Notes: generated by a model from the letters alone, not told the origin. Positions 23,838 through 31,541 are shown, counted from the stretch's first letter. The stretch is DNA of 36,746 nucleotides from ARS1285 sp038045965 (GCA_038045965.1 JBBSXD010000002.1:1-36746); one strand, 5' to 3'. A program made the numbers and translations.

Positions 23838-25652
23838 CTATAAAGATATACTGAAATCTCCCAATTCTTTTCTTAAAATTTTAATAACTTCATCATCTAT
23901 AACTACCCTTCCTCCTCTATAATTAGAAAGAACTCCATTAAATTCGTTAACATCACTTTTTATAAATTTCCCATTTTCTATTTTACTAACATTCTGCTCT
24001 TCCACTAAAAAAGCAGGCTTAGTTAAAAATAATTCAGCATGTCTGTCTCCTTTATCATCTTTAAATGTTACAACAACTTTAGTTTTTTGCAATAATCCCA
24101 ATTCTTTTCTCTGAGCATATTCAGTAATATCTTGAATTAAATAAACACTTTCTTTTCTCAAACTTTCAAAATCATATTTACTAGGAACTTTCTTTCCTCC
24201 AAATTCTTTTTTCATAGATATAAGCTTGTTCAAAGTTTTGAGATATCTCGGATCTCCTTTCCCAGAATTAACTATTTCTTTCTCATAATTTTTAATTAAA
24301 ACCAACTCAGTATTTTTTCCAAACAAATTTTTCAATATATCAAAAACATTATCATAAATTTCCTTAAACAATTTCTCGGTCATTCTTTTTTCTAATTCTT
24401 CTCTTAACTGCTTAAGTCTGTCCAAATAATCTTGGTAATCTTTTAATAATTTATCTATTTCTTTTCCTGAAACCTCATTAACTTTCCCATGTTCAAATCC
24501 TTTATAATATTTAATTGCTATTTCATCTAATATATCCCAATATTTTTTCTCTAACAATTTTTCTTTATCCACAAAGATTCTTTTTACTTCAGCAACAGTT
24601 TCATAAACATTAGTTGGAGGAAGACCATAAAGCATTAATAAAGCTTGACTGGGAGTAATTATTCCCCAATAAATATCTCCAACAACAATATCTAACATCC
24701 TTCTTTTAACAATATCTTTAGTCTTATCTCCCATGCTCATAAACATATCTATAGATTCTGGACTAGGTCTTATCTTTCCCATTTTTAGCAATAATTTCCA
24801 AGGCAAAAATCCTCCTCTATCATAAATAGGAACTCCATCTCTCAAAAAAGTATAAAAAATAGGATTAGCATCTTTAACTCCTTCCCAAAATTCAGTAAGC
24901 AAATAGACTTGAGGAGATAATTTATTTTTAACTCCAGCTAACTCCCCAGCTTGCATAACATAACTATTTATTATATTTCTAAGTTTCTCTTTTAATTCAA
25001 GTCTAGGCATTCTTTTAACATCTGTATCATCAATTATAATATAAACATCCACATCGCTGGTTTGCAAAACTTCTCCTCTAACTAAACTTCCCCCAATAAC
25101 ATAACTATAAACATATTTCTCAAATTTTTTTAAAGCTAAACTTTTATGAATTTGTGCTACTCTCAAAGCTCCTAAAATACCTTTATCAAATAAAGGATAA
25201 GCCATTCCAATTGCTTCTATAATTTTATATTTGCTATCTAAACAGATATTCCACAAATCTATTTCTAAAAATATATTCAGCCATATCTTTAATTTATCCT
25301 CTTTAATTTTATTAAGAATATCAAGTTTAATTTCATTAAATTCTTTTTCCTTATCACTTGGTAAAATAACTACTAAGTGCATTAGTTTATCTTTTTTTTC
25401 TTCTTCTGTTAATTCATTTTCTTCATCAAACATATCTGCAGCTTGAGGAGGAATAATTCCTACAGCACTAACTTCTTTATGTTTTTTATTAATATATTTT
25501 TTTAAACTCTCAAGTTTTTCTCTAATCTTCTGCATTTCTTTGCTTTCAACAGAACCATTAACTTGAGGAATATCTGTTTTTTTCAACTCAGGATTTTGAT
25601 ATTTTTTATCTTCTAGCGAGCTTTCATCAGAATTATTTTGTCTTTCTTCCAT
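23838..25652 (-). CDS. Nucleotidyltransferase-domain protein (604 aa)
   Basis: A long protein with a polymerase-beta-type nucleotidyltransferase core: GGSLVRGE (187-194) followed by SDVDVYII (199-206), giving the G-S-x10-D-x-D metal-binding signature. Before it lies a helical domain (about 80-180); after it a long helical, Lys/Glu-rich region with PSPESIDMF and ITPSQALLMLYGLPP (about 330-350), and a coiled-coil stretch (about 400-430). The first 40 residues are disordered. It resembles large uncharacterised archaeal nucleotidyltransferases rather than CCA-adding enzyme. It may transfer a nucleotide to RNA, protein or a small molecule; the substrate is unknown. A TATA-like ATTTATATAA precedes the ATG. 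Confidence 0.75.
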   Translation of the reverse strand: MEERQNNSDESSLEDKKYQNPELKKTDIPQVNGSVESKEMQKIREKLESLKKYINKKHKEVSAVGIIPPQAADMFDEENELTEEEKKDKLMHLVVILPSDKEKEFNEIKLDILNKIKEDKLKIWLNIFLEIDLWNICLDSKYKIIEAIGMAYPLFDKGILGALRVAQIHKSLALKKFEKYVYSYVIGGSLVRGEVLQTSDVDVYIIIDDTDVKRMPRLELKEKLRNIINSYVMQAGELAGVKNKLSPQVYLLTEFWEGVKDANPIFYTFLRDGVPIYDRGGFLPWKLLLKMGKIRPSPESIDMFMSMGDKTKDIVKRRMLDIVVGDIYWGIITPSQALLMLYGLPPTNVYETVAEVKRIFVDKEKLLEKKYWDILDEIAIKYYKGFEHGKVNEVSGKEIDKLLKDYQDYLDRLKQLREELEKRMTEKLFKEIYDNVFDILKNLFGKNTELVLIKNYEKEIVNSGKGDPRYLKTLNKLISMKKEFGGKKVPSKYDFESLRKESVYLIQDITEYAQRKELGLLQKTKVVVTFKDDKGDRHAELFLTKPAFLVEEQNVSKIENGKFIKSDVNEFNGVLSNYRGGRVVIDDEVIKILRKELGDFSISL

Positions 25653-25694
25653 CCAATTATATAAAATCTTCGTTATATAAATCTTATTAATATT

Positions 25695-26804
25695 TCATTT
25701 AAAATTATTTGTAATATAATTGACTAACTTGCTTCCTATAACTTGAGTAGTTGCAGCTCCCACTCTAATATAAAACTCTTCATCTTTATAAAATCTTAGA
25801 AAAACGGGCTTTCTAGATTTCATACAATCTATTTTCATTATAGTTTTATCTTCTACTCTAATTAACTCAAAATGTAAATAAGGCAGATTTTCATTTCCTA
25901 TATATTCTTTAATTAAATTTGTAAAATGCAGATTAAATTTATCATTGCTCTGAAAATGATCTTTCTCGATTCCACATATAACTCCTTCATCCATAATTCC
26001 TATTAATAAAATTCCTCCCTCACTATTTAAAAAAGCAGCAATAGTTTTTAATACTGAATGTTCTATTTTTCTATCTTGCTCTCCAGTATGTAAATTAGTT
26101 CTAAGAGTTGATTTAAATTCCATTCTATCATTTTCTCCTTTTTTTATTAATTCTAGGACTTCTACAGGAGAATCAAATCTCTCAATAAATAAATTAGGAT
26201 TTTTAACTTTAAATCTTTTAATAAAATGTTTTAAAATTGGCAGATCATAATTTCTAAAATATCCTAAAGTTAAACTAGTAGCCAAAAAAGAACCTAAAAA
26301 AACAAATCCTAAACTTGCCATTGCATAATCATAATCTATTAATCTTATCTCGTAATCAAGATAAGTTTTAAGCAAAAATTTAACAAGTTCCGATAAAGCG
26401 CCAATACCCATTGAAGCACTTATTGCAATAATATAAATAAAAAAAGAATTAATTTTTATTCTGCTGTTTTTAGATATTATAAAAATAAATGCTAAACTAA
26501 AAAATCCTATAGCCAATCCAAAAAATAATTGGATTATAATTCCCTTTATATCTCCAAGAAAAAAAGATAATAACACAAAACCTAATAAAATAAATTCCAC
26601 CTCTCTCGGTAATTCTATATTATATTTAATTGCTATAGCCGGAACTAAAACAAGAACTAAAAGTAATAAATCTATAAACAAGACTCTCCACTGATGCGAA
26701 TAAATTGCATAAGCTATAGAAATCATCAAGATTATTCTTACTATATATGATAACGGCTTCTGAACTCTAGCAGCATTATTATAAATTATTTCTTCAAAGC
26801 TCAT
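25695..26804 (-). CDS. Six-TM membrane protein fused to a Schlafen-type AlbA_2 domain
   Basis: The N-terminal half has about six transmembrane helices (near 20-36, 40-60, 68-84, 88-111, 119-137, 160-182). One carries SMGIGALSELVKF and the last pair is preceded by an acidic IDYDYAM, reminiscent of small integral membrane families such as DUF2238. The C-terminal half (about 216-345) is an AlbA_2/Schlafen domain: ENDRMEFKSTLR, TIAAFLNSEGGILLIGI and EFYIRVGAATTQV. AlbA_2 domains bind nucleic acids and some cut tRNA or act in antiviral defence. The architecture places a nucleic-acid-binding domain at the inner membrane face. Length 369 aa. Confidence 0.8.
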   Translation of the reverse strand: MSFEEIIYNNAARVQKPLSYIVRIILMISIAYAIYSHQWRVLFIDLLLLVLVLVPAIAIKYNIELPREVEFILLGFVLLSFFLGDIKGIIIQLFFGLAIGFFSLAFIFIISKNSRIKINSFFIYIIAISASMGIGALSELVKFLLKTYLDYEIRLIDYDYAMASLGFVFLGSFLATSLTLGYFRNYDLPILKHFIKRFKVKNPNLFIERFDSPVEVLELIKKGENDRMEFKSTLRTNLHTGEQDRKIEHSVLKTIAAFLNSEGGILLIGIMDEGVICGIEKDHFQSNDKFNLHFTNLIKEYIGNENLPYLHFELIRVEDKTIMKIDCMKSRKPVFLRFYKDEEFYIRVGAATTQVIGSKLVNYITNNFK

Positions 26805-26918
26805 AGGGACTCTTTTTTAACAAATTAACATATATTCAAAGCATTTAAGTTTTGTTGTAATCATTAGCATAAAAACAATTTCAGAAAGATTTAAAAAATC
26901 AAATTATCTTAAAAAAAA

Positions 26919-27074
26919 ATGAAGATAATAAAATGCGAAGAATGTGGTGAGAACTTTGAGACTATGCCTCATCCAAAATTTATCAGAAAATATTGTGATA
27001 AATGTAGTTTAGAAAGAAAAAAAGCTTATGAAGATATAGATAAAATCAAATTTGAAGATTGCGATGATGAATAA
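26919..27074 (+). CDS. Small zinc-ribbon protein (51 aa)
   Basis: Short ORF from ATG 26919 to TAA 27072-27074. The product begins MKIIKCEECGENFETMPH, continues with KYCDKCSLERKKAYED and ends acidic (FEDCDDE). The CxxC pairs at 6/9 and 26/29 form a classical zinc ribbon; a fifth Cys sits near the end. A TATA-like TTTAAAAAA lies about 25 nt upstream. It ends exactly at the base before the 3' end of the opposing tRNA-Gly. Probable nucleic-acid- or protein-binding zinc protein of unknown role. Confidence 0.75.
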   Translation: MKIIKCEECGENFETMPHPKFIRKYCDKCSLERKKAYEDIDKIKFEDCDDE

Positions 27075-27145
27075 TGCGACATACGAGAATCGAACTCGTA
27101 TTCCATCGTTGGCAACGATGTGTTCTGCCACTAAACTAATGTCGC
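27075..27145 (-). tRNA. tRNA-Gly (GCC)
   Basis: Minus-strand cloverleaf. The acceptor stem is GCGACAT with ATGTCGC and the discriminator is A. The anticodon arm is CATCG-TTGCCAA-CGATG with anticodon GCC. The T arm is ACGAG-TTCGATT-CTCGT. No intron and no encoded CCA. Confidence 0.96.
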
Positions 27146-27214
27146 TTGAATAACAATTTTAATAAACATCTCTTTATAAAATTAATTCCTTTTAATAAAT
27201 AATGAAACTCCCTA

Positions 27215-27535
27215 CTATCTTCTCTCTAATAATTTCTTAACTTTTTCTTGAGCAGAATCTGATAATTCACAGTAAACAATTCTTCCATCTTTTAACCTTC
27301 CAAACACTTGTCTATTAGGATTATAAGGCTCACCATATCCATCACCTAAAGATTCTTTAAAAGGACCATCGATAAAATCTTTATTTCTACAAAGAGAATT
27401 AAATTCTTCTTTCTCAAGAAGTTCAGCTTTTCCATCATTCTCTAGAACATATTGTCTACAATTCTTTCTAGGAGCCAACTCATCTTTTAATTTCTGAATT
27501 TCATTAATTTCAGATAAATTATATTCTAATCCCAT
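27215..27535 (-). CDS. Hypothetical protein (106 aa)
   Basis: Small soluble protein starting MGLEYNLSEINEIQKLKDEL. It contains two cysteines in the first half (NCRQYV, SLCRN), a Gly/Pro-rich middle (LGDGYGEPYNPNRQVFGRL) and a helical basic end (EKVKKLLERR). The compact beta-rich centre may bind a partner, but no family is recognised. Standing alone between tRNA-Gly and the 67-aa zinc protein gene. Confidence 0.6.
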   Translation of the reverse strand: MGLEYNLSEINEIQKLKDELAPRKNCRQYVLENDGKAELLEKEEFNSLCRNKDFIDGPFKESLGDGYGEPYNPNRQVFGRLKDGRIVYCELSDSAQEKVKKLLERR

Positions 27536-27645
27536 AAGAAACTTTACTAAATTATATTTAAATACATTTATGTCACATAAAAACTACAATCAAATAATTC
27601 AATTTCATTCAAAAAAATAAATAAAAAAATAATTTATGTTAGAAA

Positions 27646-27849
27646 CTAGAATCTTGGATTAGGATTCTTTTTTCTGAAACAATCTCTACAGTAAACTGGT
27701 TTGCCTTCTGTAGGTTTAAAAGGAACTTCACATTCTTGCTTGCATTCATCGCAAACAGCTTTATGCATTTCTCTTGGACCAAAATTGCTTCTAAATCCAC
27801 GATTAAATCCGCCCGATCTATTACTTCTCTGGTTGTCAAATCTTCCCAT
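27646..27849 (-). CDS. CxxC-x17-CxxC zinc-binding protein (67 aa)
   Basis: After a Gly/Arg/Asn-rich N-terminus (1-28) the product has Cys33-x2-Cys36, an extra Cys40, the sequence EVPFKPTEGKPVYC and Cys54-x2-Cys57. The 17 residues between the pairs define the small CxxC-x17-CxxC domain family known from candidate-phylum bacteria and archaea. It may bind nucleic acid through the basic N-terminus. Both a TATA-like TATTTAAATA and a Shine-Dalgarno GGGAGGA are seen in the 30 nt before the ATG. The overlapping frame on the same strand is a shadow. Confidence 0.88.
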   Translation of the reverse strand: MGRFDNQRSNRSGGFNRGFRSNFGPREMHKAVCDECKQECEVPFKPTEGKPVYCRDCFRKKNPNPRF

Positions 27850-28145
27850 ATTATTTTCCTCCCGATATATTTAAATAACTACTTATTTCTCAGAGATAGA
27901 ATAAACTAGCTCTATCGATTTAAATATTTATAAAAAGAGTTATACACTATTTTTAAACCTTTGTTTTTTCAAAAATTATGTTCTATGATTTTTTAATTAT
28001 TATAAACAAAATAAATAATATCAGATCATAGTTCTAGGAAGTATCTAACTACAATCTACTTGGTGTAAACAAGTATAAAATTATTGTTCTTTTTTTATTA
28101 AACACTTTTTATGACACCTTATTTGCTCTAAAATACCAGCAAAAA
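27850..28145. other. Gene-free stretch with a tRNA-Val-like anticodon hairpin
   Basis: No coding frame is supported. At 28058-28074 the minus strand reads ACTTG-TTTACAC-CAAGT, a 5-bp stem with a 7-nt loop identical to the anticodon loop of the tRNA-Val at 29085. No D arm or T arm flanks it. Further left, GATAGA (27894 region) pairs with TCTATC, a weak hairpin upstream of the 67-aa gene promoter. Confidence 0.4.
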
Positions 28146-28186
28146 TCGACGATACCAGAATTGAACTGGTGAATACTCTGTGTAAA
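28146..28186 (-). pseudogene. tRNA-Val 3' half remnant
   Basis: On the minus strand this reads as the 3' half of a tRNA. It starts at the anticodon loop TTTACAC (anticodon TAC, Val), then AGAGT for the anticodon 3' strand, a 4-nt variable region, a T arm ACCAG-TTCAATT-CTGGT with canonical TTCAA, an acceptor strand ATCGTCG and discriminator A. The matching 5' half is absent: upstream lies AT-rich sequence and then the hepT stop at 28210. The sequence is not a copy of the tRNA-Val at 29085, whose arms differ. Confidence 0.65.
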
Positions 28187-28209
28187 TAAGATTAATATTT
28201 TTGTTAATT

Positions 28210-28545
28210 CTAATCAATCTTTATTTTACTTATCTCTTCTTTAAGTTTTGATAAATCAATTTCAATTATGTTCCAAACTCTCTCCAAATTTAATCCAAAA
28301 TAAGCATGACTTAATATATCTCTAAATCCTGCTATGTCTTTCCAAACTATTCTCGGATATTTTTCCCTAAATGAGTCTGGTATATTTTTAACTGCTTCTC
28401 CAATTATCTCTAATTGTCTTATTATCGCGCTTTGTCTAAGATTATTTTTAAAAAACTTTTCCTTGTTTAGACCTCTCGAGAATTCTTCTATATTCCTTAT
28501 ACTTTTTGCTATATCCTCAATAAATAATCCAATGTCTCTCTTCAT
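28210..28545 (-). CDS. hepT: HepT-family HEPN ribonuclease toxin
   Basis: All-helical HEPN toxin (DUF86). The catalytic RX4HXY motif is RDILSHAY with Arg75, His80 and Tyr82. In the characterised MntA-HepT system the toxin cleaves RNA and is silenced when MntA AMPylates the motif tyrosine. Length 111 aa is normal. The start overlaps the mntA stop by 4 nt (ATGA), so the antitoxin is made first and the two are coupled. The stop is 24 nt from a tRNA-Val 3' fragment. All active residues are intact, so the module looks functional. Confidence 0.93.
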   Translation of the reverse strand: MKRDIGLFIEDIAKSIRNIEEFSRGLNKEKFFKNNLRQSAIIRQLEIIGEAVKNIPDSFREKYPRIVWKDIAGFRDILSHAYFGLNLERVWNIIEIDLSKLKEEISKIKID

Positions 28546-29015
28546 ATTATTCTTACCTCTTCATTTAAGATTCTTTCCTTTATTCTGGGTTTTATAGCGT
28601 TATATTCAACTAAATCTACTTTTCTTTTTAATAATCCCTCTAATAATCTGATTAATCCTATAAAACCAAGCAAGCTCATAGTATTATCCTTAATTTCAAC
28701 AGCTATATCGATGTCGCTACTTTTATTTTGTTCACCTCTTGAATAGCTGCCAAATACCCCTGCTCTGACAACTTTGTTTTTCCTTAAGGTTCCTACTATC
28801 TTAGATTTAATCTTCTCTATTTCTTTATTTGTTTTTTTTATCTTTTTAGATAACAACTTTTCATCAGCCATTTTCTCTTTTTTTAATAGTTCCAAACTTA
28901 ATAAATTATATCCAAGATATACCCTTTTTTTTGAGATCTTATTGCCATTTCTTATAGAGATAACTCTATAATAATATTTTTTATCATTAATATTTCTAAC
29001 TTCAGTATATGTCAT
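28542..29015 (-). CDS. mntA: MntA-type nucleotidyltransferase antitoxin with an extra N-terminal domain
   Basis: The C-terminal domain is a minimal nucleotidyltransferase: FGSYSRGE (88-95) and SDIDIAVE (100-107) give GS-x10-D-x-D, with a third Asp in KVDLVEY (134). It is predicted to AMPylate and neutralise HepT. The first ~50 residues (MTYTEVRNINDKKYYYRVIS, then KRVYLGYNL) form a beta-hairpin domain like that preceding some archaeal Fic proteins, joined by a coiled-coil linker (50-72). The start at 29015 is preferred over the ATG at 29066 because a TATA-like TTTATAAAG lies about 25 nt upstream, inside an inverted repeat. The longer form would remove that promoter. Confidence 0.88.
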   Translation of the reverse strand: MTYTEVRNINDKKYYYRVISIRNGNKISKKRVYLGYNLLSLELLKKEKMADEKLLSKKIKKTNKEIEKIKSKIVGTLRKNKVVRAGVFGSYSRGEQNKSSDIDIAVEIKDNTMSLLGFIGLIRLLEGLLKRKVDLVEYNAIKPRIKERILNEEVRII

Positions 29016-29025
29016 AATAATATTA

Positions 29026-29060
29026 TGTCTACATTCTTTATAAATCTTCATATGTAGACA
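29026..29060 (-). promoter_or_regulatory. Inverted-repeat operator around the mntA-hepT TATA box
   Basis: TGTCTACAT (29026-29034) and ATGTAGACA (29052-29060) form a perfect 9-bp inverted repeat. The 17-nt spacer contains TTTATAAAG on the minus strand. A protein dimer on these arms would block TBP, which suggests autoregulation by the MntA-HepT complex or another repressor. Confidence 0.7.
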
Positions 29061-29084
29061 CAACAAAAAAATTTAAAATAAACA

Positions 29085-29155
29085 TGGGCGCACGAGGAGT
29101 CGAACCTCGAAGAGTTCGGTGTAAACGAACCAGTTTACCGCTAGCTTATGCGCCC
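29085..29155 (-). tRNA. tRNA-Val (UAC)
   Basis: Minus strand. The acceptor stem is GGGCGCA with TGCGCCC and the discriminator is A. The anticodon arm is GTTCG-TTTACAC-CGAAC with anticodon TAC. The T arm is CGAGG-TTCGACT-CCTCG. In the D stem positions 10-13 AGCT face 22-25 AACT, leaving a C12-A23 mismatch and an A10-U25 pair, both unusual. No encoded CCA. Confidence 0.92.
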
Positions 29156-29261
29156 ATTCTTTTTTATTAATTTTAATAATAAACTTATTATCAAGTATCA
29201 ATAACCTAAATTATTAAAAATCAGGACTTTTAAAACTTACCTCTTCTTAAATTTTTAAATG

Positions 29262-30086
29262 TTATAAATTCAACCTTCCATTCTGCCAGTCTCTTACAAT
29301 GTCTAAACAAGTTCTATATTCATCAACTAATCCTCCCCTAACCAAATAACTTTTCATCATGCCAATTTTCTCAACAACATTTTCTACATCTTCACTAATT
29401 TGAACACCATAAAAATCTTCAAAATTTTTTGGATTATTTTTAAAAAATAATTTAATTATTATATGTGCTAATTCCTCAGGATTTCTAAGTTTATCAGTTC
29501 TAGCTCCAATAAGTCCATATTTTATTTCATCTTCCAATTTATTTTCTTTTAAAGGAATAACCCCTGGACTATCAATAATTTTAATTTCGTTGCTTATTTT
29601 AACCCAATGAATTCCATGAGTAGTTCCAGCTTTTTTAGTAACATTCACTTTTCTCTTATGAGCCAAAGCGTTTATTATACTTGATTTACCAACATTTGGA
29701 TAACCTAAAATACCTACAACAATATCCGCCTTAGCTTCTCTTATTTTAAATTTTTTATTTTCAAGATGAATCACCTTTTCTCTCTTCCCATATATTTTAA
29801 AAATTTTCTTAATTGCATATAAAATTACTTTAACATCTTTAGGTTTTTTAGCGCTCACAAAAACTACATCTCCTTCTTTTTTCAGATCTAAAATTTGTTT
29901 CTTTAAAATATTTCTGTTTACTAAATCGCTCTTATTTACAACAAATAATAATGGTCTCCCAATTTCTTTAACTAAATTTTCAATTTCTTCATTTCTAGAG
30001 ACTTCAATCAATCTTGCATCCAAAATTTCCAAAACTAAATCTGATTCTATAATTATTCTTTTAATTAAATCCCAGTAAGCTTCCAT
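29262..30086 (-). CDS. Circularly permuted YlqF/RbgA-like GTPase
   Basis: The GTPase motifs come in permuted order: G4 NKSDL (51-55) and G5-like VFVSAK (75-80) precede G1 GYPNVGKS (128-135 region), G2 AGTTHG and G3 DSPG (172-175). This order defines the YlqF/YawG family, whose members help assemble the large ribosomal subunit. The C-terminal ~90 residues form the helical domain that contacts rRNA. At 274 aa it is typical. It is probably a ribosome-assembly factor. Monocistronic, with a TATA-like TTTATTAAT before the ATG. Confidence 0.92.
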   Translation of the reverse strand: MEAYWDLIKRIIIESDLVLEILDARLIEVSRNEEIENLVKEIGRPLLFVVNKSDLVNRNILKKQILDLKKEGDVVFVSAKKPKDVKVILYAIKKIFKIYGKREKVIHLENKKFKIREAKADIVVGILGYPNVGKSSIINALAHKRKVNVTKKAGTTHGIHWVKISNEIKIIDSPGVIPLKENKLEDEIKYGLIGARTDKLRNPEELAHIIIKLFFKNNPKNFEDFYGVQISEDVENVVEKIGMMKSYLVRGGLVDEYRTCLDIVRDWQNGRLNL

Positions 30087-30162
30087 ATCGATACTATTTT
30101 AACAACATTAATAAATCTTTCAAAACATAAATGCTTAAAAAATTAAAGATTTTAATATTTTT

Positions 30163-30615
30163 ATGAATATTCAAAGAGTAAAACAAGGTGGAAGAATAAC
30201 ATATGCTAATGGGATATATATGATTTTCTTAGGGCTCTTCATAATCTTTTTTGATAATATGAATATGAAATCAAATTTTAATGCTATAAATCAATTATGG
30301 GGATTTTTTTCAAAATTCAATCCTGAAATAGCCAATATTTTTATTTTATATCATATATTAATTGGAACATTAATTATACCTTCAGGAATAATTATAATTT
30401 ATTTATCAGATTATATAATAAAAAGAAAAGAAAAAACTACGTGGGTGATGTTATTTTTATTTGGTATAATAGAATGGGTATCTCTTTTGATAATTTCTTT
30501 TTTGTTAAAAAATACTATTTTTATAATAATAACTTTTATAGGCTGGAGTATGTTTTGTTTAGGAATGTTAATTCCTATAGAATATTATCTCCAAAAAAAT
30601 TACAGAGAGTACTAA
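30163..30615 (+). CDS. Four-TM membrane protein of unknown function (150 aa)
   Basis: Hydrophobic segments lie at about 19-35 (GIYMIFLGLFIIFFD), 60-82, 94-112 and 117-136. Short basic loops between them (KRKEKTT) suggest the cytoplasmic side. There is no signal-peptide cleavage site and no conserved polar residues inside the helices, so transport cannot be claimed. It is 59 nt upstream of the uS10 gene on the same strand. The overlapping frame at 30441-30635 is a shadow. Confidence 0.6.
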   Translation: MNIQRVKQGGRITYANGIYMIFLGLFIIFFDNMNMKSNFNAINQLWGFFSKFNPEIANIFILYHILIGTLIIPSGIIIIYLSDYIIKRKEKTTWVMLFLFGIIEWVSLLIISFLLKNTIFIIITFIGWSMFCLGMLIPIEYYLQKNYREY

Positions 30616-30674
30616 AAAACACGCAAAGTTTTTAAAGCCATTTTCTCACTTAATTACATTCGTATATACTAAAA

Positions 30675-30983
30675 ATGTCAAAAGTAAGAATAAAATTAAA
30701 AAGTATGAAAATAGAAGATCTTAATAATATTTGTAATCAGATATCTGAAATAGCCAGTAAATTGGGAGTTCCAATAAGTGGACCTATTCCTCTTCCAACA
30801 AAAAAACTAAAAATAACAACCAGAAAATCTCCATGCGGAAACGGAACAGCGACATTTGATAATTATGAGATGAGAATACACTCGAGGGTAATTGATCTGC
30901 CAGCAGACGATAGAGTACTTCATTCTGTTATGAGATTATATGTTCCAAGAAATATAAATATAAAAATTGAAATGAAAGATTAA
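30675..30983 (+). CDS. rps10: 30S ribosomal protein uS10
   Basis: Small-subunit protein of 102 aa, normal archaeal length. Landmarks are KVRIKLKSMKIEDLNNICNQ at the start, SGPIPLPTKKLKITTRKSPC in the middle (the extended loop that reaches into the subunit head) and the RIHSRVIDL block. A TATA-like TTAATTA and TATATAC precede the ATG. It stands apart from the usual elongation-factor or ribosomal operon context. Downstream lies the decayed nucleotidyltransferase-HEPN pair. Confidence 0.96.
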   Translation: MSKVRIKLKSMKIEDLNNICNQISEIASKLGVPISGPIPLPTKKLKITTRKSPCGNGTATFDNYEMRIHSRVIDLPADDRVLHSVMRLYVPRNINIKIEMKD

Positions 30984-31007
30984 ATTCTATAGCATTAATT
31001 TTTTTAA

Positions 31008-31205
31008 CTAAAGAAATGTGTTATTATTGGTAATTCTAATAAAAATAATTTTAAAGAATTTGAGAGAAAACATGATATTAAGTTTCATTTAATTAATATT
31101 AAAAAATTTGATGATATAACCCCAGTTTTAAAAGAAGAAATAAAAAATAAACATTTAATGATTCAAGATTCTGAAAAAATAGTAAAATGGATGTTAACAA
31201 ATTAA
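31008..31205 (+). pseudogene. Nucleotidyltransferase (MNT-type) antitoxin, C-terminal remnant
   Basis: The frame from CTA 31008 to TAA 31203-31205 encodes CVIIGNSNKNNFKEFERKHD, then FHLINIKKFDDI, LKEEIKNKHLMIQDSEKIVK and WMLTN. This matches the C-terminal half of archaeal HTH-nucleotidyltransferase proteins that sit before HEPN genes. The N-terminal HTH and the GS-DxD active site are missing, and an in-frame stop lies directly upstream. It overlaps the start of the HEPN remnant (ATG 31187) as in intact pairs. A dead partner of a former toxin-antitoxin pair. Confidence 0.65.
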
Positions 31206-31470
31206 AATGGTGCTGTAAACAGCGATCTGGATTAGAAATAAATAATCCAAATGATAATTTAGCTAGAGAATATATACAAGGTGCAGAAGAAACTCTTTTA
31301 GTATTACAAGATCTTAAAGGCAAATCAAATATGTGATTAGCAACAACAAAATATCACCTTGAATACTTTTCTATTTATGTTTTACTTCAAAAATAGGAAT
31401 AAAATGCAAAATTTATGAATGCACAATAGAAGTAGCTAAATTGTTAGAAGAAATAAAGATAAATTACTGA
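31187..31470 (+). pseudogene. HEPN-domain toxin, degraded
   Basis: ATG at 31187 opens a HEPN-like start (MDVNKLKWCCKQRSGLEINN, then NDNLAREYIQGAEETLLVL). The frame is broken twice. A TGA at 31334-31336 stands where relatives have Trp. A base is lost from the A run near 31389-31393, after which another frame continues IGIKCKIYECTIEVAKLLEE to a stop at 31468-31470. TGA is an ordinary stop elsewhere in the window, so readthrough is unlikely. A clear pseudogene following the nucleotidyltransferase remnant. Confidence 0.75.
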
Positions 31471-31541
31471 AGAATTATTTTATGCTCTTTATTATTGTGG
31501 TTTAATAATACTTTCTAAATCAATATTGAGAATAGAAACAT

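Noticed and set aside
27639..27839. 66-aa frame overlapping the CxxC-x17-CxxC gene
   Set aside because: Same strand, other phase; it lies within the clear zinc-protein gene and has no recognisable pattern of its own.
28146..28186. Split or permuted tRNA gene of the Nanoarchaeum type
   Set aside because: No complementary 5' half starting CGACGAT and no GC-rich joining leader is visible in the window; a decayed fragment or attachment-site remnant fits better.
31099..31323. 74-aa minus-strand frame
   Set aside because: It is antisense to the nucleotidyltransferase and HEPN remnants, whose family patterns are on the plus strand.
31187..31470. TGA read as tryptophan or selenocysteine in the HEPN gene
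   Set aside because: TGA is an ordinary stop for other genes here (for example at 805-807), and the same gene carries a second lesion, so decay is the simpler explanation.
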